Origin: Stigonema ocellatum SAG 48.90 = DSM 106950
GTDB taxonomy: Bacteria; Cyanobacteriota; Cyanobacteriia; Cyanobacteriales; Nostocaceae
Assembly: GCA_016903675.1 (NCBI GenBank)
Contig: JADQBA010000041.1
Span: 1-64,000, forward strand
Direction: 5' to 3'
DNA length: 64,000 nt
Position numbers and translations under genes: made by a program. The notes below the pieces were generated by a model. It made no database searches, had not been told where the DNA came from, and saw only the letters and a program-made list of their open reading frames with translations. Positions 62,702 through 64,000 of the stretch are shown here, piece by piece (the first letter of the stretch is position 1; each line of letters starts with the position of its first letter).

Positions 62702-64000
62702 ATGGATTTTGGCATTTTTCCAAAAATTTGGCGTCGTAGTTGGATTGTGGTTGTAGTGGCTTTTTGGGTGGCGATCGCCCTCAATAGCTGTAATCCCAAT
62801 CAATTTAAAAGCGCAGCTGCTCAAATTCCTCAGTTGGTGGTTTCTACGACGACAGACCCTAAAACCTTTAACTACGCTCTCATTCAAGAGTCTCCCAATA
62901 TTTCTAGTTTTACTTACGAGGCTTTAGCTTCTCAAAACGGGGTCACTAAGGAAATTGAGCCAGCTTTAGCTGAATCGTGGAAAATCTCTCAAGACAAGTT
63001 ACATTACGTCTTTACCTTGCGAGAAGGGTTGAAGTGGTCGGATGGAAACCCCTTAACAGCCGATGATGTCATTTTCTCTTTCAATGACATCTACGCGAAT
63101 CAGCGTATTCCCACCTATTTCCAAGATGGTTTCCGCATCGGTATAAGTAAGGCTTTTCCCAAAGTCCGCAAAATTGACAACCGCCGAGTAGAATTTATTC
63201 TACCAGAACCGTTTTCTCCTTTCCTGCGCTCAATCGCAGCAGGGATAGCAATCTTACCAGAACATGCGCTGCGCCAAGCAGTGGAAACCAATCGCTCTGA
63301 TGGAAAACCGACGTTTCTCTCAACTTGGGGAACAGACACAGATCCAAAAAAAATTATTGTGAATGGACCTTATACAATCGAGAGCTATTCAAGCAGTGAA
63401 CGCTTGGTATTTCGCCGCAACCCCTACTACTGGCGGAAAGATGCACAAGGTCATCCACAACCATACATTGAGCGTGTGATCTGGCAAATCGTAGAATCAC
63501 CTGATACAGCTTTGCTTCAGTTTCGTTCTGGAGGGTTAGATTTGCTAGAAATTGGTCCGGGAACTTTTCAATTACTCAAGCATGAAGAAAAGCGAGCTAA
63601 CATTAATATCCAAAATGCTGGACCAGATTCTGGAACAACTTTTATCACTTTCAATCTCAACAAAGGTCGTCGTAACGGTAAGCCTCTGGTAGATCCAATA
63701 AAATCTCGCTGGTTTAACAACGTCGCTTTTAGACAGGCAATAGCCTACACTATTGATCGCCAAACCATGATCAACAATAGCCTGCGAGGATTGGGTGAAC
63801 CGCAAGACTCACCCATATCTGTCCCTAGTCCCTACTATCTTTCTCCTAAAGAGGGTCTCAAGACCTATAACTATAATCCACAAAAAGCCAAGCAGCTTTT
63901 GCTGGGAGCAGGATTCAAATACGACAACAAAGGTCAGCTACTAGATGCAGATGGTCATCAAGTGCGCTTCACTATGCTAGCGACTGCTGGTGGTAGACCC
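62702..64000 (+). CDS. Peptide/nickel ABC-transporter substrate-binding lipoprotein, copy 2 (cut by window end)
   Basis: The open frame begins at the ATG at 62702 (MDFGIFPKIWRRSWIVVV), has a lipobox LNSC near residue 30, and runs to the window edge without a stop (433 codons). It is clearly homologous to the copy 2.2 kb upstream: QLVVSTTTDPKTFNYALIQ, LKWSDGNPLTADDVIFSFND and IDRQTMINNSL. The divergence suggests different ligands. Confidence 0.92.
   Translation, partial: MDFGIFPKIWRRSWIVVVVAFWVAIALNSCNPNQFKSAAAQIPQLVVSTTTDPKTFNYALIQESPNISSFTYEALASQNGVTKEIEPALAESWKISQDKLHYVFTLREGLKWSDGNPLTADDVIFSFNDIYANQRIPTYFQDGFRIGISKAFPKVRKIDNRRVEFILPEPFSPFLRSIAAGIAILPEHALRQAVETNRSDGKPTFLSTWGTDTDPKKIIVNGPYTIESYSSSERLVFRRNPYYWRKDAQGHPQPYIERVIWQIVESPDTALLQFRSGGLDLLEIGPGTFQLLKHEEKRANINIQNAGPDSGTTFITFNLNKGRRNGKPLVDPIKSRWFNNVAFRQAIAYTIDRQTMINNSLRGLGEPQDSPISVPSPYYLSPKEGLKTYNYNPQKAKQLLLGAGFKYDNKGQLLDADGHQVRFTMLATAGGRP

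Noticed and set aside
1..64000. tRNA, rRNA, riboswitch and tmRNA genes
   Set aside because: None was recognised by eye; tRNAscan-SE and Rfam searches were not possible here, so weak cases could have been missed.

Overview
The window comes from a cyanobacterium, most likely a filamentous, heterocyst-type member of the Nostocales. The evidence is RpaB (Ycf27), SasA, cyanophycin synthetase with cyanophycinase, a CCB-type cytochrome b6f assembly factor, an NblB-like HEAT protein, a two-Dps complement, frequent GCGATCGC octamers, and intergenic regions packed with short tandem repeats of 7-9 bp. No rRNA, tRNA, CRISPR array or prophage was recognised. The genus cannot be fixed from the sequence alone.

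Layout. 1-6 kb: rimP-nusA on the minus strand with a repeat hairpin between them, a voltage-sensor-like membrane protein, a secreted peptidoglycan-binding protein and an SDH/Clp-fold membrane protease. 6-12 kb: two IS605-type elements that carry tnpB but no tnpA. Each has a small ribbon-helix-helix (RHH) gene reading away from tnpB, and each TnpB departs from the canonical catalytic set. A WD40 Ser/Thr kinase lies between them. 12-16 kb: two near-identical acyl-CoA ligase genes flank a ketopantoate-reductase-like gene in one apparent operon. 16-18.5 kb: tandem c-heme (Tll0287-type) HAMP sensors. 18.6-23 kb: a MITE-like element, a second Ser/Thr kinase, a PhnD-like lipoprotein, a zinc-ribbon P-loop protein and a Uma2 protein. 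23-29 kb: radA, rpaB, a CCB assembly factor, a DUF456 protein, an NblB-like protein and a CBS protein. 29-36 kb: a PEP-CTERM GDSL esterase, an SLH lipoprotein, a decayed locus, sasA, mutT, a DUF760 protein and a group 2 sigma factor. 36-50 kb: carB, two unusual Dps proteins, a 2Fe-2S protein, ridA, a NUDIX hydrolase, malQ, a RodZ-like protein, an rluB-type gene, a DUF2993 protein and an AraC regulator. 51-59 kb: cdsA, cbiT, a tiny tatA gene, cphB-cphA, trmD and ispF. 59-64 kb: a two-gene nuclease-like module (PD-(D/E)XK-like plus PIN-like) and two tandem oligopeptide-binding lipoproteins, the second cut by the window end.

Most genes are ordinary core cyanobacterial genes. The unusual material is in three places: the TnpB/RHH elements, the PD-(D/E)XK/PIN pair, and a dense set of repeats. 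The repeats include heptamer arrays arranged as inverted pairs, MITE-like elements with GGACTTACGCA termini, and palindromes that in places have entered or extended coding sequences (trmD, the 106-aa ORF at 43.1 kb, and the reading frame upstream of the Uma2 gene). Two small genes below usual ORF cut-offs were found by hand: a 54-aa RHH gene at 10166-10330 and a 56-aa tatA at 53244-53414. Starts were moved to supported ATG/GTG codons for several genes; the reason is given in each entry.
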